Origin: Volvox africanus
Lineage: Eukaryota > Chlorophyta > Chlorophyceae > Chlamydomonadales > Volvocaceae
DNA: 64,000 bases
Assembly: GCA_030268105.1 (NCBI GenBank)
Contig: BSDZ01000025.1
Location: 1,178,001-1,242,000, forward strand
Direction of reading: 5' to 3'
The notes below the pieces were generated by a model, which saw only the letters and a list, made by a program, of their open reading frames with translations, was not told where the DNA came from and did not search any database. A program made the translations under genes and the position numbers. Positions 9,438-19,845 of the stretch are shown piece by piece; position 1 is the first letter of the stretch; each line of letters starts with the position of its first letter.

Positions 9438-10252
9438 TGTTGTATCCTTCCTTCTTCCATCATGCACTGAATCTGCACGTCTGGATATTAGCTACGTGCG
9501 CACCGTGCTTACGAACAGCAAGGCGATTCAATGCGAGTAAAGTGACAGCGGAAGACTCAACAGCAAGGAAAGATTCAACTTACAATAGCCTTCGATTACA
9601 AATTGGTAGTCGGCCGTCAGACCCCGCGGGCAATGTTCATCATCCGGCTGAAGATGCTATGCTGGAATAGCTCAGGCCGAATATAAATGCATGAAACGTA
9701 TATATCCGAATTAGATTATGTTAAGTACACGAATACTTAGTCCAAAGTAGCATCTAGCCGACTAAGGTCTCTAGGCGGCTGTCCTCACACCTATCATGTC
9801 GTGATACTGATGCGCAGTACAGGTCTCACTGGATTCCGATCTCAAGTGTGAGTACCTTCGTAGTACTGTTCTAAATAGCGTGTCATCCGTGATATTATTG
9901 AATGCAACGCATGCAATATGCAAAGGACCGAATATCGATATTCGGTTGCCGACCCAACCATCGCGATCGTCGCCTTCTCGCATACGCGTATGGTTTATGA
10001 CGTAAACGAGGTAATAATATTTAAAGTATTATTACGTGATATAAATTGCCAATGGATAGATCGCGCATCAATTATCAGCCTTGAGTCAAACATGTTGACC
10101 GACAGCGCGATGTTGTAAATGATAATGCGACATGCCTGTTTAGCTAGATATACTCAAGTATATCATGCTAATATGATTGTATTATGCTTCATAATGTTCG
10201 AATGCATTGCGGCCTATTTTGGTGCAAACGGTGATCGAACCAGCATACAACA
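9438..10252 (-). repeat. 3' LTR of the - strand Gypsy-2 element (815 bases)
   Basis: Read on the - strand it begins TGTTGTAT and ends ATACAACA, an 8-base perfect terminal inverted repeat. It lies outside the tandem array and occurs once. It carries a single TGACGTAA motif where the 5' LTR has three TGACGT motifs, and an AT hairpin at 10011-10035 (9-base arms, 7-base loop). Confidence 0.93.
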
Positions 10253-10267
10253 ACTATCCCCCCTCCC
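10253..10267 (-). promoter_or_regulatory. Polypurine tract of the - strand Gypsy-2 element
   Basis: The - strand reads GGGAGGGGGGATAGT directly before the LTR start. It would prime plus-strand DNA synthesis. Confidence 0.85.
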
Positions 10268-10311
10268 GTATGCAGCGTCCTCGCTGCATCGGACAGCATC
10301 GACTGCAGAGA

Positions 10312-13300
10312 TCATTGGGTCTGCGTGGCATGTAGGCGAGCTTCCTCCAATAAGGGCTTCATTTCCGGCGAGAAGTTACGCATCGGCTCCCACGAATTAT
10401 GCTCGCTAGAATAGCCAGTCCACTTGACCAGATATTCGTGCACCTTCCGCTTTCATCGTTGTCGACCTATATCGCTCCACATCATACACTTTTTGCTTGC
10501 CTGCGATCCAGGTCTTGGGACCAGGGTCCATTACTGCAGGGGTATCGGTGTTGTTTGTAACGGGCTCCGTGCCGTGATAAGGACGGATGAGTGAAATATG
10601 AAATGTGGGATGGATATTCATGTCAGAGGGTAGGGATAGCTCCACAGCTACATTCCCTACCATGCAAACAACGGGATATGGACCAATCCAGCGAGGTAAC
10701 AATTTGTGGGAACCGTCGGCGAGCGAACGCAAGTTCTTAGTGCTCAATAATACCATTTGTCCCACCGAAAATGTTACGTCTCGCTTGGATTTATTATAAT
10801 AGTCCGTCGTCCGTTGTTGTGCCGCGTCCAAGCATGCATTCGTGTCTGTCATGCAGGATAGGAACGACTTGGCAAAGGTTTTAGCCGCAGGAATTTTTAT
10901 CTCCAACTCTCGCCACACGGGTAGCGCAGGATGGAATCCATAATTCAGAAAGAAAGGGCTTTGACCTGTTGAGTGGTTAACAGTGTTGTTAAGTGCGAAT
11001 TCTGCCGAAGTCAGGAATGTATCCCAAACAGAGGGTGTGCGTCCCACAAAATTCCTCAACATGTCACCCAGCGTGCGATTTGTGCGTTCGGTTTGCCCAT
11101 CGGATTGTGGATGATATGCTGTGCTCAAATGAACGCGCATACTGACGAGTTGACAAAGCGCTTCCCAAAACTTAGACATGAATTGACCGCCGCGATCGGA
11201 TATCACATTTTTAGGAACTCCATGCAATCGTACCACGTTATCGAAAAATAATCGTGCTGTTTGCTCAGCGGTGCAAGACGAGGTGCAGGGGGCTAAGTGA
11301 ACCATTTTGGTCAATCAATCGACCACAACGAACACCGAGTCGTATCCCCCCTCAGTTTTGGGCAGCGCGACTACGAAGTCCATTGAAACACTTTCCCAAG
11401 GGGCATCTGGTATAGGTAAAGGTTGTAATAAACCCTGGCCCTTACCGGATAGTGCTTTATTGCGGTGACATAAACTGCACCTTTGCACGAAGTTTTCCGC
11501 ATCCTTCACCACGCGCGGCCACCAGAACGAGCGTCGTATGAGCTCTGCCAGACGCGTACTTCCAGGATGTCCTGCTAACGGGTCCTCGTGGAACCGTGCA
11601 AAAATATCGTAGCGCAAAGCGTCGTCGTTCGGCACGACAATTTGTGTGGTCGAACCATCTTTCTGTAGCCACAAATCGTTGCGCTTGTGCAAATGTTCCA
11701 CATTACTTGGTGAAGCAAACCATGGATCGGCCTGATATGCCATCTTAAGTCGTTGCGCGAGATCCGCTGCTATCGGCACCTCCTGACTGCGCGAACGAGT
11801 AACCGGTGCTGCCAGAATCGCAGCATGCAATGATGGATGTCGACTGAGGGCGTCAGCAATATTAATTCTGCCGGCGATATACTCCCACGTACAGTCAAAA
11901 CGAGATAGATATTCCATCCACCGGGCTTGTCGTCGGTTAAGCGTGGGGACACTCTGCAAGAATGTCAGCGGTTTGTGGTCAGTCTTCAGCGTAAAAGGGC
12001 GGCCTTCGAGGTAACAGCACCACTCCTTCAAAGCATGTAGAGCTGCCAACAGCTCCTGCTCTCTGGTTGTATATCGGGTCTCCGCACCGGAGAACTTCTT
12101 ACTCGTGAAGGCGATCGGTCGTCCTTCCTGCAACAATACAGCGCCGCTTCCATGCAAGGAAGCATCCGATACAACTTCAACACGGAATGGCAACGAGTGA
12201 TCAGGGAAAGAGAGGGTAACGTCGTCGGCGACGATTTGCTTGAGCTCTTCGAATGCCCGCTGACACGAGGGCAAACCTCCTTTCTTCGTCAAATTCGTAA
12301 GCGGGGCTGCAATAATGGAGTATTTGTTAATAAATTTACAGAAGTAGTTGGTCAAACCCAAGAACTGGCGTAGTTTGGTGAGGTCCTGTGGCGCGGGCCA
12401 CTCGCGAACCACAGCTACTTTCCGTGGATCCATCCTTATTCCAGTGGCCGACACGATGTGGCCCAAATACTCCACTTGAGGCTGCTCCCAAAAACACTTG
12501 GCGCGTTTAGCAAACAATTGCTCCCGCTTCATCACCTCAAGCACGAGCTTGAGATGCTTCAGGTGCTCCTCGCGCGTCTTGGAATATATTAAAATATCAT
12601 CCAAATAACAAACGACGAACCTGTCAATATACGGTCTGAACATGCGATCCATCACTGCTTGAAATGTGGCGGGCGCATTAGTAAGTCCAAACGACAAGAC
12701 CGTGTACTCGAAGTGACCAAAGTCCGGAAAGCGGTTTTAAGAATATCAGAGGCAGCAATGCGTATCTGATTATACCCTTGTTGAAGGTCAATCGAGGAAA
12801 AATAAGCTGAGCCCTTCAGCTTACCGAGCAGGTCATCGACGTGCGGCAAAGGGTAGCGATTTTTAATTGTGGTCGCATTCAAGCCCCGATAATCAATGCA
12901 CGTCCGCAACGTCCCATCCTTCTTACCGACAAACAATATCGGCGCAGAATATGGCGATGTGCTGGGCCGAATCATACCCTTTGCGAGCAGATCCCCCACT
13001 TGCCGCTTCACTTCATCTAGCTCCAACGGGCTTAACCTGTACATAGGTCGTGAAACAGGTTGTGCTCTGGGCACAAGAGGGATCGTATGGTCAACAGGTC
13101 GCATAGGTGGGAGCCCTGGGATGTCGCCAAAGACATCAGCATATTTATGCAGGAGGGCTTCGACCTCAAGATCCTTCATGGTGGACTGCGCGGTGGTAGC
13201 ATTCGATTGCACCCATGGCCTCACAAGCAACACATGGGCGCCTTTCCATATCATCCAATTGGTTTCTTTGAGCCCAATTAGCTTGGGTTCTTGATTTCCG

Positions 13301-14330
13301 CTGAGGATCGCCGCCAAAGCGGAATTAACCTCAGGCTCCACAACAGTTCCGCCCTCCTCTGGTGTGACATCTTGGTACGACAGGAAAGGTACCTTAGTCG
13401 ATAGGTTCCCTTTGCACAAACTAAGTGTGGTGGACTCCATATCGATGTGCGCGTGGTACTGTCGTAATGTTGCGGCACCCAAAATGTACTGTGCCGTCTC
13501 CAAGAGACCCGTAGCACATACGGCTGGGCCCTAACACGCAGAGGGCCTATCGATAGGCTCAGGGTGATCCTGCCCACGATGGGATGCTTACCTCCATCAG
13601 CGAGGGTAACCTGTGCACAATCAGACGACTGAGGGGTCAACCCCAAAGCATTCACCTCCTTTGCCGAGATGAAGTGGTCGCTGGCGCCGGTATCCACGAG
13701 CGCCTTCATCAGTCGACCTCCGAGGCCGATTTCAATAATAGGGACACGATTCCCTGTCGGAGTCGACTCCGTGGAAAGCAAAAGTGATCCTATAGCAGGT
13801 TTGAACCTGGTAGGACTTAAAAGAGGGGCCTCAAACCAAACTTCAACAGTATAAGATAGCTTAGGCAGTACCGTTGGTTTACCCGTCACATCTACACCAT
13901 TAAACAAAGCGGTGCCCAACTCGAATCGGAGGACACATTGCATACCCTCCAACAGAGACGCCACTTTACGTTGGCTAAAAGAGGGAATCTATACGCAAGC
14001 CGCAGTGTCCGAATTTTGACGGCGGTACCTCTTATACCTGGTGAGCTGCTCGCACAGCTCACGGGAAGATGAAGGGATAAATAGCGTAACGTGGCCGGCC
14101 AAGTCGAGGGAAGAAAGAGGGCAGCGTGGTGCAAATAAATTACACAACGGGTCAAAGTGGTTTAGTCCCGTGCGCCCGTCGAGCAAAAAACGTCGTCCGA
14201 TAACGTGTTCTATTTGTCCAAAGACGGAAGGTAAAAGAGCCTTTACAGCCGGACGCAACGACGGCCAGCGGCCACGTTCACTTTCTTCAATCCCGGGAGA
14301 AGTCCCTTCCTCCACATCCCGGGCAACTTC
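10312..14330 (-). pseudogene. Gypsy-2 pol, - strand, unit 1: all domains present, at least six breaks
   Basis: Domains in order (window positions): protease DTGA about 13700-13682, RT YLDD about 12609-12596, RNase H about 12180-11850, integrase zinc motif about 11580-11470, integrase acidic residues near 11383, 11196 and 11088, GPY about 10675, chromodomain about 10490-10330. Breaks: TAG at 13991-13989 before the protease; a 1-base deletion near 13511 (unit 1 only); a 4-base deletion in RT at 12721/12722; a 21-base in-frame deletion near 12271 in the RT-RNase H connection (unit 1 only); TGA at 11317-11315 at an arginine position in integrase; a deletion of about 23 bases plus a TGA before the chromodomain, after which the chromodomain reads on in another frame to 10312. 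This unit also has private changes such as two Arg-to-Trp codons, all C-to-T at CpG. Confidence 0.93.
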
Positions 14331-14333
14331 CTA
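14292..14333 (-). promoter_or_regulatory. Gypsy-2 gag-pol TAG with conserved stem-loop
   Basis: On the - strand: TAG 14333-14331, 7-base spacer, CCCGGG (14323-14318), 20-base loop, CCCGGG (14297-14292). Spacer and loop lengths are identical to Gypsy-1, although the loop sequence differs. Gag and pol share one frame across the TAG. The same site recurs in units 2-5 ending at 25145, 35957, 46769 and 57581. Confidence 0.6.
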
Positions 14334-15569
14334 AGTCGTCTTAGGCACGAAAGGTGGTAATAGAGAGCAGTCGCGAGTAGGGTGCTCTCCCGCACACCTC
14401 AAGCAAAGATTAGCGAACTTTCGATGATCAAACTCCGACCGTCGGCATTCCCACTTTTGCATATAGGGATCCTCTGTCCGGGGCTTTTTGACGCTAGGAG
14501 CCGCGTTCTGCATTGCAGCTACAGACGGCGTGCTCCCCCTTCGCTATCCTTTCGCATGGCCCGAGCTCGGCCCAGCTCCCGCAGACCCACGATTGCTTGG
14601 GCTTTGGCGTCCGCGATTATCATACCGTCTTTCCTTTCGAACCGTATTCATGGCCACCGTGGGGCGTTGACGATCGGAACCATGGTCCTTCGGTGTCGAC
14701 TCCAAAGGTGGTTCCTGCGCTCGCATCGCGTGAATACAAGGATTAATTTGCTTAGCGTCCTTTCCAGCTAAATTCCGAACTTCTGCACCTCTAGCAAAAG
14801 CTACTAAAGCATCATAAGATTGAAATGGAATTCCACTGAGATCAGTGGCACACCACCGCGCAAGGGATTCAGTGAGACCACGATGAAACCAGAAGATACG
14901 ATCCTCCTCAGGAAAGGTAACGATAGGAGTTCTCAATGCCTCGAAACAGGACTGATAAGCAGGAATGGTCTCGTGTGGACGCATATGGTACGTGCCTTGT
15001 GCCAGCATCTTATGAGCCTCATTGCTACACGAGCGAACTTCCGTAGCAAAGCGGGGGAGGAGAGCATCGATCAGGTTATCAAATGTGTACTTGCCTCTAG
15101 CGGTGGTCCATTCGTCATACCAATCCTTTGCGGCACCCTCGAGGGTATTCCCAACGAACAGGCATTTAATAGAGTCGCATCCCCCGCCGTGCACCGCTTG
15201 CAGATATTGCCTAGCGTCGCAAACGTAAGCCCGTGTCCTATCCGTGACGCTATGCCCTGAATTCTTTGCCTTTTCGTCAGCGGAAATATTGAGCTTAGGC
15301 ACGGGGATAGTCAACTTCATTACCTCCGGTATTCCGAGGGGTTCTTGAACCGCGGGTGTTACCGGGGCCCGTTGTGCTCCAACTCCTTCACTAGTTGTAG
15401 CCACTGCCAACAGTGGTACAATTAAGTGTGAAGGGGTCTGAAGAACAATGGGATCAGACATAATACAAGTCCCGACGGTATCGGGATCAGCAAAAGCAGT
15501 TCTAGAGGCAAGACCGCCATCGGGCTGGCTGGCGGTGCCCAGATAGGAACTATCTTTGCGTCCCGACAT
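14331..15569 (-). pseudogene. Gypsy-2 gag, - strand, unit 1, with one in-frame TAG
   Basis: The frame begins with an ATG at 15569 and codes 341 residues of a Gag with the capsid stretch AKDWYDEWTTARGKYTFDNL, up to TAG 14546-14544. The same frame then continues without a break for 70 codons through the zinc knuckle CLRCAGEHPTRDC to the normal gag TAG at 14333-14331. So a single nonsense change separates capsid from nucleocapsid. Compared with Gypsy-1 Gag it shares the overall layout and the short CX2CX3HX4C knuckle. Unit 1 has two private residues (Glu in YDEW, His in NEAHK) where units 2-5 have Lys and Arg. Confidence 0.92.
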
Positions 15570-16014
15570 AAGGCACGAACTTATACGGGTGAACAGGAAT
15601 TTACTAAAAGATCTGTGAACAGGTAACGCAAGAGGAATTTTCGATTACTCGTGTACCGACAGAACTCCTGAGTAACTCGAGAAGGAAAGCGACGTAATCT
15701 GTAAGGCCGTCTCTTATCTCAGTAGTCTTCTGAATCAAGGCTTTAATCTGGTCCGAATTTAGGTATTGTCCGGCCAACACAGTGTTTAGTGTTGGCGTAC
15801 GCTCAGCTGCGGCTCACAGTGCAAGCTCGCAACGAGAGTGCAGCAACTAGTTACCAACAGATATCTAGGATTACAAACCGGAAGCGGCGGCGTCCAGGAC
15901 GGCGCGGCCAAGATCCTCAGCGAAGGTGTCTAAAGGGCTGCGGCGCGTGTCGTCGTCGCTCACCATCGCGAGAACCTACTTCCGATGAGGGACAATGAGA
16001 CAGTCGTGAATTTA
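15570..16014 (-). other. Gypsy-2 5' untranslated leader
   Basis: This 445-base stretch lies between the primer-binding site and the gag ATG of the - strand element. I see no convincing coding sequence in it on either strand; short open frames on the + strand are incidental. It should contain the packaging signal, which I cannot locate. It is repeated in units 2-5. Confidence 0.7.
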
Positions 16015-16029
16015 CCCGTCTCGATACCA
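16015..16029 (-). promoter_or_regulatory. Candidate primer-binding site of Gypsy-2
   Basis: The - strand reads TGGTATCGAGACGGG, starting 4 bases after the LTR end. TGG pairs with the CCA end of a tRNA. The implied tRNA 3' end is TCTCGATACCA, whose acceptor stem would start with A, as eukaryotic initiator methionine tRNAs do; the plant initiator site is TGGTATCAGAG. The primer is therefore probably an initiator Met tRNA of this host. Repeated in units 2-5. Confidence 0.65.
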
Positions 16030-16033
16030 AGTT

Positions 16034-16866
16034 TGTTGTATCCTTCCTTCTTCAATCATGCATTAGATCTGCACGTCTGGATGTTAGCTGAGTGCATACC
16101 GAGCTTACGAACAGCAAGGCGATTCAATGCGAGTAAAGTGACAGCGGAAGACTCAACAGCAAGGAAAGATTCAACTTACAATAGCCTTCGATTACAAATT
16201 GGTAGTCGGCCGTCAGACCCTGCGGGCAATGTTCATCATCCGGCTGAAGATGCTATGCTGGAATAGCTCAGGCCGAATATAAATGCATGAAACTTATATA
16301 TCCGAATTAGATTATGTTAAGTACACGAGTACTTAGTCCAAAGTAGCGTCGAGCCGACTTTGGTCTCTAGGCGGCCGTCCTCGCACCTACCACGTCGTGA
16401 TACCGATGCGCAGTACAGGTCTCACTGGATTCTGATCTCAAGTGTGAGTACCTTCATAGTACTGTTCTAAATAGCGTGTCATCCGTGATATTGTTGAATG
16501 CAACGCATGCAATATGCAAAGGACCGAATATCCATATTCAGTTGCCGACCCAACCATCGCGATCGTCGCCTTCTTGCATACGCGTATGGTTTATGACGTA
16601 AATGACGTTAATGACGTAAATGAGGTAATAATATTTAAAGTATTATTACGTGATATAAATTGCCAATGGATAGATCGCGCATTAATTATCAGCCTCAAGT
16701 CAAACATGTTGACCGACAGCACGATGTCGTAAATGATAATGCGACATGCCTGTTTAGCTAGATATATTCGAGTATATCATGCTAATATGATTGTATTATG
16801 CTTCATAGTGTTCGAATGCATTGCGGCCTATTTCGGTGCAAACGGTGATCGAACTGGCGTACAACA
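16034..16866 (-). repeat. 5' LTR of the - strand Gypsy-2 element, unit 1 (833 bases)
   Basis: On the - strand it begins TGTTGTAC and ends ATACAACA. It is 18 bases longer than the 3' LTR because a 9-base TGACGTAAA-like unit is present three times (about 16594-16624). The hairpin GTAATAATA / TATTATTAC lies at 16626-16650. The LTR sits between the head-to-head - and + Gypsy-2 coding arms, so any bidirectional promoter activity would transcribe both. Confidence 0.93.
16594..16624. promoter_or_regulatory. Triple TGACGT (bZIP/CRE-like) motif in Gypsy-2 5' LTR
   Basis: Three TGACGT cores occur at 9-base spacing (TGACGTAAA, TGACGTTAA, TGACGTAAA). TGACGT(A/C)A is the core bound by CREB/ATF and plant TGA-type bZIP factors. 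The 3' LTR (near 9997) and the + strand LTR (near 20095) have one copy. Enhancer function is inferred. The triple motif is present in all five units. Confidence 0.5.
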
Positions 16867-19786
16867 ACGGGTGCAATCGAATGCTACCACCGTGCAGTCC
16901 ACCGTGAAGGATCTTGAGGTCGAAGCCCTCCTGCATAAATATGCTGATGTCTTTGGCGACATCCCAGGGCTCCCACCTATGCGACCTGTTGACCATACGA
17001 TCCCTCTTGTGCCCGGAGCACAACCCGTTTCACGACCTATGTACAGGTTAAGCCCGTTGGAGCTAGATGAAGTGAAGCGGCAAGTGGGGGATCTGCTCGC
17101 AAAGGGTATGATTCGCCCCAGCACATCGCCATATTCTGCGCCGATATTGTTTGTCGGTAAGAAGGATGGGACGTTGCGGACGTGCATTGATTATCGGGGC
17201 TTGAATGCGACCACAATTAAAAATCGCTACCCTTTGCCGCACGTCGATGACCTGCTCGGTAAGCTGAAGGGCTCAGCTTATTTTTCCTCGATTGACCTTC
17301 AACAAGGGTATAATCAGATACGCATTGCTGCCTCTGATATTCTTAAAACCGCTTTCCAGACTTTGGTCACTTCGAGTACACGGTCTTGTTGTTTGGACTT
17401 ACTAATGCGCCCGCCACATTTCAAGCAGTGATGGATCGCATGTTCAGACCGTATATTGACAGGTTCGTCGTTTGTTATTTGGATGATATTTTAATATATT
17501 CCAAGACGCGCGAGGAGCACCTGAAGCATCTCAAGCTCGTGCTTGAGGTGATGAAGCGGGAGCAATTGTTTGCTAAACGCGCCAAGTGTTTTTGGGAGCA
17601 GCCTCAAGTGGAGTATTTGGGCCACATCGTGTCGGCCACTGGAATAAGGATGGATCCACGGAAAGTAGCTGTGGTTCGCGAGTGGCCCGCGCCACAGAAC
17701 CTCACCAAACTACGTCAGTTCTTGGGTTTGACCAACTACTTCCGTAAGTTTATTAACAAATACTCCATTATTGCAGCCCCGCTTACGAATTTGACGAAGA
17801 AAGGAGGTTTCGCTTCCCTCGAAGCCTGGACACCCTCGTGTCAGCGGGCATTCGAAGAGCTCAAGCAAATCGTCGCCGACGACGTTACCCTCTCTTTCCC
17901 TGATCACTCGTTGCCATTCCGTGTTGAAGTTGTATCGGATGCTTCCTTGCATGGAAGCGGCGCTGTATTGTTGCAGGAAGGACGACCGATCGCCTTCACG
18001 AGTAAGAAGTTCTCCGGTGCGGAGACCCGATATACAACCAGAGAGCAGGAGCTGTTGGCAGCTCTACATGCTTTGAAGGAGTGGTGCTGTTACCTCGAAG
18101 GCCGCCCTTTTACGCTGAAGACTGACCACAAACCGCTGACATTCTTGCAGAGTGTCCCCACGCTTAACCGACGACAAGCCCGGTGGATGGAATATCTATC
18201 TCGTTTTGACTGTACGTGGGAGTATATCGCCGGCAGAATTAATATTGCTGACGCCCTCAGTCGACATCCATCATTGCATGCTGCGATTCTGGCAGCACCG
18301 GTTACTCGTTCGCGCAGTCAGGAGGTGCCGATAGCAGCGGATCTCGCGCAACGACTTAAGATGGCATATCAGGCCGATCCATGGTTTGCTTCACCAAGTA
18401 ATGTGGAACATTTGCACAAGCGCAACGATTTGTGGCTACAGAAAGATGGTTCGACCACACAAATTGTCGTGCCGAACGACGACGCTTTGCGCTACGATAT
18501 TTTTGCACGGTTCCACGAGGACCCGTTAGCAGGACATCCTGGAAGTACGCGTCTGGCAGAGCTCATACGACGCTCGTTCTGGTGGCCGCGCGTGGTGAAG
18601 GATGCGGAAAACTTCGTGCAAAGGTGCAGTTTATGTCACCGCAATAAAGCACTATCCGGTAAGGGCCAGGGTTTATTACAACCTTTACCTATACCAGATG
18701 CCCCTTGGGAAAGTGTTTCAATGGACTTCGTAGTCGCGCTGCCCAAAACTGAGGGGGGATACGACTCGGTGTTCGTTGTGGTCGATTGATTGACCAAAAT
18801 GGTTCACTTAGCCCCCTGCACCTCGTCTTGCACCGCTGAGCAAACAGCACGATTATTTTTCGATAACGTGGTACGATTGCATGGAGTTCCTAAAAATGTG
18901 ATATCCGATCGCGGCGGTCAATTCATGTCTAAGTTTTGGGAAGCGCTTTGTCAACTCGTCAGTATGCGCGTTCATTTGAGCACAGCATATCATCCACAAT
19001 CCGATGGGCAAACCGAACGCACAAATCGCACGCTGGGTGACATGTTGAGGAATTTTGTGGGACGCACACCCTCTGTTTGGGATACATTCCTGACTTCGGC
19101 AGAATTCGCACTTAACAACGCTGTTAACCACTCAACAGGCCCTTTCTTTCTGAATTATGGATTCCATCCTGCGCTACCCGTGTGGCGAGAGTTGGAGATA
19201 AATATTCCTGCGGCTAAAACCTTTGCCAAGTCGTTCCTATCCCGCATGACAGACGCGAAGGCATGTTTGGACGCGGCACAACAACGGACGACGGACTATT
19301 ATAATAAATCCAAACAAGACGTAACATTTTCGGTGGGACAAATGGTATTATTGAGCACTAAGAACTTGCGTTCGCTCGCCGACGGTTCCCACAAATTGCT
19401 ACCTCGCTGGATTGGTCCATATCCCGTTGTTTGCATGGTAGGGAATGTAGCTGTGGAGCTATCCCTACCCTCTGACATGAATATCCATCCCACATTTCAT
19501 ATTTCACTCATCCGTCCTTATCACGGCACGGAGCCCATTACAAACAACACCGATACCCCTGCAGTAATGGACCCCGGTCCCAAGACCTGGATCGCAGGCA
19601 AGCAAAAAGTGTATGATGTGGAGCGATATAGGTCGACAACGATGAAAGCGGAAGGTGCACGAATATCTGGTCAAGTGGACTGGCTATTCTAGCGAGCATA
19701 ATTCGTGGGAGCCGATGCGTAACTTCTCACCGGAAATGAAGCCCCTATTGGAGGAAGCTCGTCTACGTGCCACGCAGACCCAATGA
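16867..19786 (+). pseudogene. Gypsy-2 pol, + strand right copy, unit 1: RT to chromodomain
   Basis: This is the continuation of 9394-9437 after the - strand insertion; the ACGGG duplication is 16867-16871. It holds RT (YLDD 17476-17487), RNase H, integrase and chromodomain. Breaks: the 4-base RT deletion at 17361/17362; TGA at 18787-18789 in integrase; a 6-base in-frame deletion at 19140/19141 (private to the + copies); the shared deletion and TGA before the chromodomain, with a TAG at 19690-19692 in the first frame and the chromodomain finishing in another frame at 19786. Unit 1 is the only unit with Gln in KTAFQT and Arg in APVTRSRS. It shares with unit 5 a block of five alleles at 16893-17116. 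Confidence 0.92.
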
Positions 19787-19830
19787 TCTCTGCAGTCGAT
19801 GCTGTCTGATGCAGCAAGGATGCTGCATAC

Positions 19831-19845
19831 GGGAGGGGGGATAGT
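19831..19845 (+). promoter_or_regulatory. Polypurine tract of the + strand Gypsy-2 copy
   Basis: GGGAGGGGGGATAGT directly precedes the LTR start TGTTGTAT, identical to the tract of the - strand element. Repeated at +10,812-base steps. Confidence 0.85.

Larger units (their letters stand above)
9438..16866 (-). mobile_element. Complete - strand Gypsy-2 element (7,429 bases), coding capacity lost
   Basis: In its own direction: 5' LTR (16866-16034), primer-binding site (16029-16015), leader, gag (15569-14331), pol (14330-10312), polypurine tract (10267-10253) and 3' LTR (10252-9438), flanked by ACGGG. The structure shows a real retrotransposition into a + strand Gypsy-2 pol. The two LTRs differ by an 18-base repeat expansion and roughly 30 substitutions by eye, so the insertion is old. 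Bases from 10634 rightwards also form the first unit of the tandem array; later units carry this element only up to the equivalent of 10634. Confidence 0.94.

Noticed and set aside
12652..12722. Programmed frameshift in RT, because two long frames overlap here
   Set aside because: Comparison with Gypsy-1 shows a 4-base deletion inside a highly conserved RT motif, not a slippery site between complete domains.
13989..14546. UAG reassigned to an amino acid, because three in-frame TAG codons occur in Gypsy-2 gag and pol
   Set aside because: The left + copy has TTG at the pol position, Gypsy-1 has only the gag-pol TAG, and Gypsy-2 also carries TGA codons and frameshifts, so ordinary decay explains the extra stops.
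14382..14771. Open frames of 60-146 codons on the + strand across the - strand gag (and copies in each unit)
   Set aside because: They are antisense to a recognisable Gag, have no family features, and repeat only because the unit repeats.
16733..17431. A 232-codon + strand gene starting in LTR sequence
   Set aside because: The N-terminal part is antisense LTR and the rest is the 5'-truncated Gypsy-2 pol; the boundary is the target duplication at 16867-16871.
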